NCBI GenBank assembly: GCA_009667805.1 | Contig: CM019065.1 | Span: forward strand, 148,836,101-148,900,100 | From: Leptobrachium leishanense | Lineage: Eukaryota > Chordata > Amphibia > Anura > Megophryidae | Length of the DNA: 64,000 nt | Direction: 5' to 3' | The notes under the pieces: generated by a model | Told to the model about the DNA's origin: nothing | The model's input: the letters and a program-made list of their open reading frames with translations, nothing else | Database searches by the model: none | In this document: in pieces, positions 31,256 through 43,200 of the stretch | Layout of the letters: the number at the start of each line of letters is the position of its first letter | Position numbering within the stretch: the stretch's first letter is position 1 | Made by a program: the position numbers and the translations under genes

Positions 31256-33536
31256 GGGCCATATTGGATTTAATACTCACAAATGGAGGTTTGGTATCGG
31301 ACGTTGTTGTAGGTGAAAATTTGGGATCTAGTGATCACCAGTCAGTATGGTTTAATATAAGAACAGGGATGGAGCCGCACCACACAAAAACAAAAGTTTT
31401 AGACTTTAAAAAAACTGATTTTTCTAAAATGAGACTTTGTGTGAAGGAGTCATTATCAGACTGGAGGAGTTTAAAGGAGTCCAGGAGAAATGGGATTATT
31501 TAAAGGAAGCATTATTGAAGGCCACAGGCAATTGCATTCGACTTGTTAGCAAAAACAAAAAAGGGAGAAACCACTGTGGTATTCTGCAGAAGTGGCCAAA
31601 ATAGTGAAGAACAAAAAGACAGCATTCAATAATTATAAAACAACTCAGGCAAACCTATAAGATTAGGCAGAAAGAGGCAAGCAATTTATAAGAGCTTCCA
31701 AAGCACACGCAGAAGAGAAAATAGCTCAGTCAGTAAAAAAGGGGGACAAAACATTTTTTAGATACATAAACGAGAAAAGAAAAGTAAAACAAGGATTAGT
31801 TAGATTAAAAACAAAGGAAGGAAGGTATGTAGAAGAGGATAAAAGTCTCGCTGACTGCCTCAATGAATATTTTTGTTCAGTCTTTGCAGAAGAAAAGGAA
31901 GGAAAAGGGACCTCAGGAGGAAACACTAACGAGACAATTACATATCAGTTTACAGAGGAGGAGGTTCTACAGCAGCTGTCTAAAGTAAAGACAAATAAGT
32001 CAATGGGGCCTGATGGGATCCACCCTAAATTATTAAAAGAGCTCAGTGATGTAATAGCAAAAACCGTTAGCAAGGATTGGTTAAATAAATCTGTTAACGG
32101 GAGTCGTCCCAGAAGACTGGAAATAGCAAATGTTGTGCCCATTCACAAGAAGGGTAGTAGGGAGGAATCTGGGAACTATAGGCCAGTTAGTCTTACGTCA
32201 GTAGTGGGGAAATTAATGGAAACCATGTTAAAGGAAAGGATTGTTGACCATCTAAAAACACATAGATTACAGGATCAGAAACAACATGGGTTACCTCAGG
32301 GAGATCATGCCAAACTAATCTTATTGATTTTTTTTGATTGGGTAACAAAAATAATAGACCCAGGTGGTGCAGTAGACATTGCTTATTTAGATTTCAGTAA
32401 GGCTTTTGATACTGTTCCGCATAGAAGGCTTATCAATAAATTGCAATCTTTGAGCTTGGATTCCAATATTGTTGAATGGATTAGGCAGTGGCTGAGTGAC
32501 AGGCAACAGAGGGTTGTGGTAAATGGAGTTTATTCGGCGCAAGGTCTTGTTACCAGTGGGGTACCTCAGGGGTCAGTACTTGGACCCATTCTATTTAATA
32601 TTTTTTATTAGTGATATTGCAGAAGGTATTAATGGAAAAGTATGTCTTTTTGCTGATGACACAAAGATTTGCAACAGGGTTGACGTTCCTGGAGGGATCA
32701 GCCAAATGACAAATGATTTAGGTAAACTAAAAAAATGGTCGGAGCTGTGGCAATTGAGTTTTAACGTGGATAAGTGCAAGATAATGCACCTGGGACGTAA
32801 AACCCAAGGGCTGAATATAGAATATTTGATACAGTCCTAACCTCAACATCTGAGGAAAGGATTTAGGGGTTTTATTTCAGAGGATTTAAGGGTAAGTAGT
32901 CAATGTAATAGAGCAGCAGGAAATGCTAGCAGAATGCTTGGTTGTGTAGGGAGAGGTTATTAGCAGTAGGAAAAGGGAAGTGCTCATGCCACTGTACAGA
33001 GCACTGGTGAGACCTCACTTGGAGTACTGTGTGCAGTACTGGAGACCGTATCTCCAGAAGGATATAGACATCTTAGAGAGAGTTCAGAGAAGGGCTACTA
33101 AAATGGTGTACGGCTTGAAGGAGAAAAGTTACCAGGAAAGGCTTAATGATCTTAACATGTACAGCTTGGAAAAAGACGAGACAGAGGAGATATGATAAAC
33201 ATTTAAATACGTAAAGGGAATCCACAAGGTAGAGGGAGTATATTTAAAAGGAAACAAAGTAGCAAAACAAGAGGACATAGTCTTAGATTAGAGGGGCAAA
33301 GGTTTAAAAGTAACATCAGAAAGCATTATTTTACTGAGAGGGTGGTGGATACATGGAACAGTCTTCCAGTTGAAGTGGTAGAGGCCAAAACAGTAATTGA
33401 ATTTAAGCAGGCATGGGATAGGCATAAGGCTATCCTAAACAAAAGATAAATCCAGGTAAAGTATCCATGTAATTGGACAGACTAGATGGGCCGGAAGGTT
33501 CTTATCTGCCGACATTTTTCTATCTTTCTATGTTTC
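31256..33536 (+). mobile_element. CR1-type LINE, 5'-truncated
   Basis: Starts inside the endonuclease domain and ends with ACTAGATGGGCCGGAAGGTT, CTTATCTGCC and TCTATGTTTC, a 3' end typical of frog CR1 elements. One ORF2 is visible in several frames. The 5' truncation is the usual outcome of target-primed reverse transcription. Confidence 0.85.
31260..33195 (+). pseudogene. CR1 ORF2 (endonuclease end and reverse transcriptase), decayed
   Basis: 31264-31503: LDLILTNGGLVSDV and LGSSDHQSVWF, the endonuclease C-terminal blocks. 32003-32611: MGPDGIHPKLLKEL, NYRPVSLTSVVGKLME, YLDFSKAFDTVPHRRL, SGVPQGSVLGPILFN. After a frameshift at about 32605, FADDTKI carries the RT active-site Asp pair. 32980-33195: [18 protein letters not shown] and [11 protein letters not shown], the C-terminal region. 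At least four frame breaks or stops, so inactive. Confidence 0.88.
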
Positions 33537-33939
33537 AACTGACATACTGTCTGACTGATACTGTAGAGACACCACACGGTCCGTTTTTTTTTTTTTTGAC
33601 TGACTTTTTTTGACTGATGTAGATGGGAAATAAAATTAATAGGTAAAATGGAAAAAATTGATACATGATATGAAAAACCATTTTGTCCGTCAAAAATTAA
33701 GTCCGTCTGACTACGTTCCATCACTCACACACAAAGCTACGCGGACGTGGCGCCCTCTATGCGTCTGTCCTAGCGGTTTGACTTTCTTGCCTAAATTGCA
33801 TCCAGTGCCACGTGCTTTGTGCGTCCGCACTTCGTGTGTGGGTCTCTATTGATCATAATTTTATGCTACGACGGACGTTAAAATGCGCAGCAATGCAGAC
33901 GTGATCACTGCGTTCGTCTGACACGGGCCTAAAGAGGAA

Positions 33940-34625
33940 AATTTGACCTAAACACTAACTGTGCAGAAACGTAAAAACAGCAGCGGGCACTAAAGGACGG
34001 ATTTGCATAAAACCGCCGGTCACTAAGGGGTTAAATACTTTTTTATTTTGTAACAGACCTTTTTATTGTTTAGATACACTTTTACTACTTTTTTTTATTT
34101 TTATTTAAGCTCCTATTAGGAGAATAGGAGACTTCCTTTTTTTTTTTTTTAGTTGGGTGGAATTCGCCGATGCCAGCGCAATTTGGCGGTTTTGGACGAC
34201 TCAAATTTCAGCAAAATACGGTGACCATTAAATAAATAGTGAATTCATAAAATTTTCAGCGAAGTGGAATCACTGAAGTGAGTCGAAATGGTCCAAAATG
34301 GAAAACATTGAAATTGCGTTCAATTTCAGTGCTTTGTAAATAGACCCTGCATAGGGTGTTCATTTAAAACAGATCTAGTGCTGATGGTATTTACAAGGAA
34401 AATAGATAAAAAGATAAAATCAGATTTAATTGAAGGAAGCCTGGAAACATGGGTGTAGAGGAGTTAAATACTAATACATGTAAATTCAACCAAATGTTTT
34501 GCCAGTTGCAGGGGAGGATCCAGACAAAGGTTTTGCAAGGGGTACTCTACCAATTTTGGCTAAAGTGTTCGGTTCACAGTAACAGGGACTGGCAGAGTGC
34601 ATGCCAAATTGCAGGCTGTGCCTAT
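33940..34625. repeat. Repeat-derived sequence, no gene
   Basis: A right end GTCACTAAGGGGTTAAAT at about 34020 looks like a TTAA-type MITE end; then T-rich sequence related to 14560-14950 and 35865. Nothing coding. Confidence 0.4.
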
Positions 34626-34905
34626 CCAAATCACTATCAGGGTTATTCAAAGAGATCCGAATTATTTCTGAAAGGTAACCGAACGCTGAAATTCAGCGTA
34701 CGGTTACCTTTCCTGGCCATTCGGCTATTCAGAGAGCAGGCAATTCACCAAATCTTGGCGAATTGCCTGCACATACGGTGCCTGTTCAAGGGCAGTGAAT
34801 CCCCATAGAGAAGCAATGCTTTGTCTATTCAGAGAACAAAAAGCAGCAGTGAAAAGTTGCCGAATTGCCATGCTGTTCGGTGGTCACATTCGACAGGTTT
34901 ATTAT
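34625..34905 (+). repeat. Interspersed repeat, inverted copy of 14270-14545
   Basis: Begins TTATTCAAAGAGATCCGAAT and contains GCTGAAATTCAGCG and CTATTCAGAGAGCAGGCAAT. Same family as the piece left of the provirus, in the opposite orientation. Confidence 0.6.
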
Positions 34906-35490
34906 AAATTTGACAGGGTAGCCTTTGTAAAGAAAATTCAGAAATGTAGAATTTATTAAATATCCAGTTTTAACCAGAATTGGGAACAAAAACAAATTCT
35001 CGTATGTATTCTTTTTTCTTTCCTTGTACGTTCTTCTAGATTATCAGGTCTATTCACTAAAATGTGAAACTCGGGAGAATTGGCAGAAGAAGAAAACAAT
35101 CTAGACCAAATAGCTGATTTGGAAAGTGAGATAAATGGGAGAATATTTCTGGTTTGGCTAATTTGACCTGGATTTTTCACTTCTCCTGCCAATTCTCCTG
35201 AGTTTTGCCTTTATTGAATAAACCAGATTCTGGCCTTTCCAAAGACACCTCACTTGACCACATAGGGTGTATTGAACCAGAGATACAGTGGTCCAAATGT
35301 CCCGTGTATCTCCCATAATGGGATAATGCACGGGGGGGGGGGATTGTCCCCCGTACCCCCTGTCTGGATCCACCGGAGGCCTGTAGGTTAAAAATAAAGA
35401 TAAGAGGAACCACAGAGAGGTAATGGTTAATCTATTCAGGGAACGATGAACTACACGAGGGTCACTGAAATGCCCCCGTTTTCGGTAATT

Positions 35491-35674
35491 CACAGGGTTA
35501 TTCAGAGAGCGTGAAAAGCAGGAGAATGGCAGGAGAATGAAAAATTCTAGGTCAAAATAGCCGATTTGGAAAGTGAGATGAAAGGGAGAATTTTTCTGGT
35601 TTGGCTATTTTGACCTAGAATTTTCCATTCTCCAGTCATTCTCCTGCTTTTCACGCTCTCTGAATAACCCTGTA
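35491..35674. mobile_element. Palindromic MITE, CAGGGTTATTCAGAGAGCG family
   Basis: CAGGGTTATTCAGAGAGCGT at the left is answered by CGCTCTCTGAATAACCCTG at the right, with long complementary arms (GGTCAAAATAGCC/GGCTATTTTGACC). Further copies are at 40672-40826 and 43418-43581; a related looser hairpin lies at 35040-35225. Probably a mariner-type foldback element; the target duplication is not certain. Confidence 0.7.
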
Positions 35675-35984
35675 TGTTCGACCGGTTTAAACAGGCGAAT
35701 CCCATGGGATTCAATGGAAAAAAAAAAAGTTTTACAATTTTTTTTTTTATTGAACCGTTTATTCTTTTCATTTTCAGCAAACCCTCTTTTTATGTATTTA
35801 TTTTTGGAACACCAGTATATATATTTTAGATTCAATTTTGATTCCCAATTTAAGCTTTTTTTTTTTTTTTTATTCTAAACAGACCCTTTATTATTTAGAC
35901 ACATTTTAATGCATTTTTATTGGTGTAAACATCTATAAGAATAGCAGAGTTCCATGTCATTTCGGTGATTTCGGAATAACCCCT

Positions 35985-36218
35985 TAAGGCTGGGGTCAGA
36001 CCAGCGCATTTTTAACGTGCGTTCTGGCGCACTTAATCACGGCCGCACTAGCAGCAGATGACGGGCAATGACGGCCAACTTGGATTCGTAAAACATCACG
36101 CACGAACATGCGCATTGTATGACCGTTTTCGCATATTCCGTGAAAAAATACATCAATCCGTTCGGACGCACTTTTTTACGTTCGTGTGTAAAAATGCTTT
36201 CGTTTGACCCTAGCCTAA
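35985..36218. mobile_element. hAT-type MITE, AGGCTGGGGTCAGAC family
   Basis: Left end AAGGCTGGGGTCAGACCAGC, right end GTTTGACCCTAGCCT. The member at 59691-60101 has the same ends in reverse order. Internal ACGTGCGTTCTGGCG and GGCCGCACTAGCAGCA are shared. Confidence 0.7.
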
Positions 36219-36564
36219 AAGCCTGCTTCATGTAGTATCACCTGTCTAGGGACACAAGATGAATCGACTATTCTATTCAGTGTCAGTTTTTTAGGAAATA
36301 AGTTGTTTTGTTCCCATATCCCTCTGACCCCCTCTCCACGCACAAGGCCTGGGTAGCTGGCAGCGCGCCGCCGCGCTCCATATCACTAGGGCATGAACAC
36401 ATGTAACATTATTTACAGTTTCTTTTAATAATAACCATGTTGGCAACAGGGGCCCAATTCATGCAGCCTGTACCTGCTCTGCTCCTCTGTAATGACAGCA
36501 TAGTGACTAACTCAAGGGACTGACTTTTACAGCAATTACACCATACATTACACATTGTACACAG

Positions 36565-36702
36565 CAGGGATCAGCAGCCAAGCCCCCCCCCCTCCTCCTC
36601 CTCCTCTGTGTTTTGGAACTACATCTCCCGTGATGCTCGCATTAGAGACTCAAGGGAGATGTAGTTCCAAAAGATCTGGAGGGTCAAAGTTGATGACCAC
36701 TG
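36565..36702. mobile_element. hAT-type MITE, CAGGGRTCAGCA family
   Basis: Left end CAGGGATCAGCAGCC, internal TTTTGGAACTACATCTCCC and its complement, right end TTGATGACCACTG. It lies about 400 bp before the LMAN2L start codon. Related copies: 40108-40247 and 40983-42696. Confidence 0.7.
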
Positions 36703-36940
36703 TAGAGAAAAGCTCAGTAGATGGGCAGAGAACAAGGTGGGGTACAGGTACTCCTGTGGTGCATAGCCTTGTCTGACAGAGCACAGCTGGATCCCATGGG
36801 TGTAGTTCTGTGCTGCCAGGAATAGGGATTTCTGAGGCTGACAGTTCCAGGTAACCAGAGGGACAGGAAGTAGCACGCCTGGCTCCTGAGAAACTGGTCT
36901 GGCTGTCACGATTTGTCATTCTCAGGTGTAGAGGCGAAAT

Positions 36941-37072
36941 CCAATCAACGCGCAGAACGTTGGGTGAGTCTTCTCCTCCCGCTCGCTCATTGGATCTTTG
37001 GAATTCTCCGGGCGAGGTGAGTTTGCCAAAACTATCCAATAAACGCCTTGAACGGAGATAGCTCGTGATTGG
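36941..37072 (+). promoter_or_regulatory. LMAN2L: LMAN2L promoter region with four CCAAT boxes
   Basis: CCAAT at 36941 and 37036, and its complement ATTGG at 36989 and 37068, spaced 48, 47 and 32 bp. There is no TATA box. This arrangement is typical of NF-Y-bound housekeeping promoters, which suits a secretory-pathway gene. The transcription start would fall near 37070-37100. Confidence 0.55.
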
Positions 37073-37103
37073 CTGGCACGGTGCCAGAAGAGTGAGTAGC
37101 AAG

Positions 37104-37269
37104 ATGGCGCTGGTCGTAGTGAGACGGCGTCTGTGGGTTAGGGCTAGATGGAAGGTTCCATGGACTTTTCTCTGCCTGCTTGTTGCTTCCCTGTTTTTGC
37201 AGACAGCCTGTGCCGACCAGACGGAAGAATATTTAAAGAGGGAGCATTCTCTGAGCAAGCCCTACCAGG
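37104..37269 (+). CDS. LMAN2L: LMAN2L coding exon 1
   Basis: Start ATG in AAGATGGCG. Codes for the signal peptide (VPWTFLCLLVASLFLQTACA) and the start of the lectin domain, EYLKREHSLSKPYQ. Donor GTGAGT at 37270; ends in phase 1. Confidence 0.95.
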
Positions 37270-40200
37270 GTGAGTGGAGAGAGGCGAGCAAAGCACTGCC
37301 CCGTGATGTAACCCAGTATGGCTTAGGCGTGTGACAGGGGTTGTGTAAGGAAGCCTAGCTGTGGGAGGGGGTTGATAGAAGTATCGACAGTGGTTTTAGG
37401 GAGCTGGTTGACGTAAAAGCAAGGGGGGGGCAAGGAACAGATGGAAGGTGCAAAAAAAGTGGGAACAGATTTGAGACATGAGGTTTAGGGGGGGGTCAGT
37501 TATCAGAAGGGGCCAGGGATCAGACGTGAGGCACAAGGGGGGTAGGATCAGACGTGAGGCACAAGGGGGGTAGGATCAGATGTGAGGTACGGGGGGGGGT
37601 AGGATCAGATGTGAGGTACGGGGGGGGGTAGGATCAGATGTGAGGTACGGGGGGGGGTAGGATCAGATGTGAGGTACGGGGGGTAGGATCAGATGTGAGG
37701 TACGGGGGGGGGTAGGATCAGATGTGAGGTACGGGGGGATAGGATCAGACGTGAGGTACGGGGGGATAGGATCAGACGTGAGGTACGGGGGGGATAGGAT
37801 CAGACGTGAGGTACGGGGGGGTAGGATCAGACGTGAGGTACGGGGGGTAGGATCAGACGTGAGGTATGGGGGGTAGGATCAGACGTGAGGTATGGGGGGT
37901 AGGATCAGACGTGAGGTACGGGGGGATAGGATCAGACGTGAGGTACAGGGGGGGATAGGATCAGACGTGAGGTACAGGGGGGGATAGGATCAGACGTGAG
38001 GTACAGGGGGGTAGGATCAGACGTGAGGTACGGGGGGATAGGATCAGACGTGAGGTACAGGGGGGGGATAGGATCAGACGTGAGGTACAGGGGGGGGATA
38101 GGATCAGACGTGAGGTACAAGGGGGGGGTCGGATCAGACGTGAGGTACAAGGGGGGGGGGGGTCGGAATCAGACGTGAGGTACAAGGGGGGGGGGTCGGA
38201 TCAGACGTGAGGTACAAGGGGGGGGGGTCGGATCAGACGTGAGGTACAAGGGGGGGGTCGGATCAGACGTGAGGTACAAGGGGGGTCGGATCAGACGTGA
38301 GGTACAAGGGGGGGGGGGGTCGGTCGGATCAGACGTGAGGTACAAGGGGGGGGGGTCAGATCAGACGTGAGGTACAAGGGGGGGGGTCGGATCAGACGTG
38401 AGGTACAAGGGGGGGGTCGGATCAGACGTGAGGTACAAGGGGGGGGTCGGATCAGACGTGCGGTACAAGGGGGGGGGTTGGATCAGACGTGAGGTACAAG
38501 GGGGGGGGGGTTGGATCAGACGTGAGGTACAAGGGGGGGTTGGATCAGACGTGAGGTACAAGGGGGGGTTGGATCAGACGTGAGGTACAAGGGGGGGGGG
38601 TTGGATCAGACGTGAGGTACAAGGGGGGGGGTGGATCAGACGTGAGGTACAAGGGGGGGGGGTTGGATCAGACGTGAGGTACAAGGGGGGGGTTGGATCA
38701 GACGTGAGGTACAAGGGGGGGGTTGGATCAGACGTGAGGTACAAGGGGGGGTTGGATCAGACGTGAGGTACAAGGGGGGGGGTGTTGGATCAGACGTGAG
38801 GTACAAGGGGGGGGTCGGATCAGACGTGAGGTGGTGGGGCGGTTCAAGGAGCAAATGTGAGGTACGGGGGGGATCAGTGATAAGATGTTTGTTTTTTCCC
38901 CCTCTTTTTGGTAAAGTTGTCTCAGATGTCACAGATCAGCCGTTCTTAAAGATGGCTGACATAGGTTTACGTTCGCCGCTAACTTTGCGTTTTAAGTAGC
39001 AGACATGGTTTGAACTTTTCAATGCAGTTTTCTGTTCTGAATATTCATTCTATTCTTTTCAGGTGTGGGCTCTTCTAGCTCTTCTCTGTGGGATTTGTTG
39101 GGCAATGTCCTGGTAACCCCTCAGTATGTACGTCTGACCCCCGATTTACAGAGCAAACAGGGGGCTGTCTGGAACCGTGTGGTGAGTTTACGTACCGTTT
39201 GTAAACTTAGAAGTGTAACACCTCAGATGGTTTGGATATGGCTGACAAATTGACAGCGACGGCGTCATAAACCATTCCAGAGCCTTCAAATCCCTTCCAG
39301 ATGAACGAGCTGAAATCTGCAGTGTAACTTGGTACCTGTAGGCACATGTTTCAAACGGTGCTACTCACTCATGATTGAAGCCGCTTCTTTGACCCCACCA
39401 TTCCCAAACCACTGGCACTAATGATCCTGCTATCTAGTGAAATTCCTCTGGTCTTCCTCAACCCCCAATCCCTCTAGACTGTAAGATCCTATGAGCAGGG
39501 CCCTCTACACCTCTTGTTTCCATCGTGTCTGTTTATCTTGTTCCCTTTGGTTATTGTAAAGCGCTGCGGAAACTGTTGGCGCTATATAAATGATGACAAT
39601 AATATTATTGATGTTGCTCATTTAGTTCCCTCTCACTGTATACTGAGATCGATCGACTACAGGAGCCCCTACAGTTTTGGCTGCAGCAGGCCCTCCATTC
39701 ATCCTTTGCCCTTGATACGCAGGGTTAATATACAGTGCTGCTCCATTGGCCATTTTCAGTAAAATAGAACTTGCCTCGCTGTCTTATGGTTGTAAATTAC
39801 TCCAGCTTTAAGTGGTGAAAGCTCACTCCCTAAGGCCCCGTTCACACTGCGATTTGAAAATTGTGTGTTTTTCCGCGCAATTTTCAGATTCGCGATGTCG
39901 CAGTTTTGCGCGATTTTGCAAAGCACCATCAATGCAAATCGCAAAAAAAGTTCATGTACCAGCGACATGCGACGTCGCACGGCAAGATGTGAACAGCTCC
40001 ATTGAAATGCATTGGAGAAGCTACATAGCGCCACATCGCGCGGATTTTGCCACAATTTCGTGGCAAAATCCGCGCGATAAATCGCACAGTGTGAACGAGG
40101 CCTTAGCCAGGGGTCCGCAACATTGGCCCTCCCAGATGTTTTGGAAATACAGTAAATCTCCCATGAGGCTCAGCCAACCTATTGAGTGGAGGAGCGTCCT

Positions 40201-43200
40201 GAGCGATACAGTTCCAAAACGTGTGGAGAGCTAAGACTTCTGACCCGTGCCCAAAGCTTTGTGATGTGAGACGGGGACCCTTTTTATCCTATAGATCGAA
40301 CGTCCAGTGGAAATAACTGAATAAAAGGGTAGGCTGTTGAGTAGGTCTCTCCAAGGCATAGGACGGCGAACTTGTGGGATTCCACTTTTGGTGGGTGGGG
40401 AAAACATATATTTTTTTTTTTGTGTAAATCAACATAAATCCTAGCTTTTGGTACCTACTGGTTACCGGCTGGGTGGAGTAGAGGTAATGTCACCGCTCTG
40501 CATGGAGAGACCCTGTGGAGACATGGGTTCGATCCCAGCGAGCAACCTCTCCAGTAAGTGTCCTTGGGCAAGACATCTAACGGTACATACTCGCCACCCA
40601 GGACATACTTGAAAACGAGAGAAATCTCAATGTATCCTTCCTGGTAAAATCCTTTCACTATCGGGGCTATTCAGAGAGAGGTGAAAACCTTGAGAATTGC
40701 CAGGAGAATTAAGAATTTGGAAAGTGAGATAAACGGGAGAATTTTTCTGGTTTGCCTATTTTGACCTAGGATTTTCACTTCTCCAGTCATTTTCAAGGTT
40801 TTCGCCTCTTTCTGAATAGCCCTGTGTGGCTCCTGGGATCCCTTCCTTTTTGTTGTTCGCTATGTAATCATGGTTTATTCTTTTTATTTTTGCCTCCAAA
40901 TAGCTCTGTAATCACTAGGGCATCTTAGAGCAGTGCTCTGCAGGGCTATTGTAATGGATTTCTGTTTCAGTGATTCGTAACATCAGAGATTGGCAGCCTT
41001 GGCCCTCCAGATAGCCAGGTCCAGAAATATTGGGACATCGACACAATTCTAACATCTTTGGCTCTATACATCACCACAATGGAATGAAACAAACACAATG
41101 TACTTTAACTGCAGACTGTCAGCTTTAATTTGAGGGTATGTACATCCAACTCAGGTGAACGGTGTAGGACTTACAGCAGTTTGCAGATGTGCCTCCCACT
41201 TGTTAAAGGACCAAAGGTAATGGGACAGAATAATAATAATAAATCAAACTTTCCCTTCTTAATACTTGGTTGCAAATCCTTTGCAGTCAATCACAGCCTG
41301 AAGTCTGGAACGCATAGACATTACCAGACGCTGGGTTTCATCCCTGGTGATGCTCTGCCAGGCCTCTACTGCAACTGTCTTCAGTTCCTTCTTGTTCTTG
41401 GGGCATTTTCCCTTCAGTTTTGTCTTCACAAGTGAAATGCATGCTCAATGGGATTCAGGTCAGGTGATTGACTTGGCCATTGCATAACATTCCACTTCTG
41501 TCCCTTCAAAAACTCTTTGTTGCTTTTGCAGTATGCTTTGGGTCATTGTCCATCTGCACTGTAAAGCGCCGTCCAATGAGTTCTGCAGCATTTGGCTGAA
41601 TGTGAGCAGATAATATTGCCCGAAACACTTCAGAATTCATCCTGCTGCTTTTGTCAGCAGTCACATCATCAATAAATACAACAGAACCAGTTCCATTGGC
41701 AGCCATAGATGCCCACGCCATGACACTACCACCACCATGCTTCACTGATGAGGTGGTATGCTTCCCATCACTCTGGTACAAGTTGATCTTGGTCTCATCT
41801 CTCCATAGGATTTTGTTCCAGAACTGTGAAGGCTTTGTTAGGTGTGGTTTGGCAAACTCTAATCTGGCCTTCCTGTTTTTGAGGCTCACCAATGGTTTAC
41901 ATCTTGTGGTGAACCCTCTGTATTCACTCTGGTGAAGTCTTCCCTTGATTGTTGACTTTGACACACATACACCTACCTCCTGGAGAGTGTTCTTGATCTG
42001 ACCAACTGTTGTGAAGGGTGTTTTCTTCACCAGGGAAAGAATTCTTCGGTCATCCACCACAGTTGTTTTCCGTGGTCTCCCTGGTCTTTTGGTGTTGCTG
42101 AGCTCACCGGTGCGTTCCTTCTTTTTGAGAATGTTCCAAACAGTTGTTTTGGCCACGCCTAATGTTCTTGCTATCTCTCTGATGGGTTTGTTTTGTTTCT
42201 TCAGCCTAATGATGGCTTGCTTCACTGATAGTGACAGCTCTTTGGATCTCATCTTGAGAGTTGACAGCAACAGATTCCAAATGCAAATAGCACCCTTGAA
42301 ATGAACTTTGGGCCTTTTATCTGCACATTGTAATTGGGGTAATGAGGGAATATCCCACACCTGGCCATGGAACAGCGAAGAAGCCAATTGTCCCATTACC
42401 TTCTGCAATCTTTTGCACATCTGCAAACTGCTGTAAGTCCTACACCGTTCACCTGAGTTGGATGTACATACCCTCAAATAATTAAAGCTGTCAGTCTGCC
42501 GTTAAAGCACATTGTGTTGGTTTCATTCCATTGTGGTGGTGTGTAGAGCCAAAGATGTTAGAATTGTGTCGATGTCCCAATATTTCTGGACCTGACTGTA
42601 TTTCAGAACTCCATTTCCCATAGAGCTAATAAGTAGCTGAGCATTATGGAGAATGTAGGTCCTAAACATCTGGAGGGCCAAGTTTGCTGACCCCTGCTTT
42701 TAATTCTTGACTCTGATCTACAGCTCCCTTGATCCTCTGGCCACCTACTTAAAGAATTCAGGGCATTGTGGGCAATCGACTGAATTTACATCTCTGCTTA
42801 AGATCGATTTGCAAATGGCGGTAATGTAAATTTGAGAAAATGCAGACAGAATCCCCCCAATTTCCTTCATGCTAACTTGTTAAGGCAAATTTGAAGCCTG
42901 ACAAATAATCTTGTTCGTTTTTTTGGGGGGGGGGGGTGTTAAATATTAAACCAGTCATAAAGAAAATCATGGTTTTCAGTGATCGGTTACGTTGACCATA
43001 ATGTCAGCTTCATATATATATTCCAGCGTATGTCACACATGAATGCAAGTACAATCATGGGTTATGAAGAACACATGACCTGCGTGGCGCATTTACACAT
43101 TAGTGTGCTCAGTGTTTGTTTGTTTGTAGAAAAATATTTTAAATGTCTGATTTCAGACACGTGTCTCGAACGACCAGATCTCTCGCACCACCTCCCTTTT

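Larger units (their letters stand above)
31202..33930. mobile_element. hAT-type MITE split by a CR1 LINE
   Basis: The left end AGGCTGTCAGATGAACGCA (31202) and the right end TGCGTTCGTCTGACACGGGCCT (to 33930) are inverted repeats of the AGGCT(A/G)GGGTCAGACGAGCG family. Internal MITE sequence (CTGTGCGTCCGTGAAC on the left; GCGTCTGTCCTAGCGGTTTG on the right) is separated by the LINE at 31256-33536. Confidence 0.65.
40983..42696. mobile_element. hAT-type MITE split by a Tc1 element
   Basis: Left piece CAGAGATTGGCAGCCTTGGC, CCTCCAGA to 41011; right piece TTTCAGAACTCCATTTCCCA to GTTTGCTGACCCCTG. Removing the Tc1 element and one TA rejoins CCTCCAGATATTTCAGAACT, which fits other members of the family. 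Confidence 0.7.

Noticed and set aside
37932..38932. ORFs with repeated YLTSDPTPP or RYKGGVGSDV
   Set aside because: They translate the G-rich intronic minisatellite. They lie in LMAN2L intron 1 and have no coding homology.
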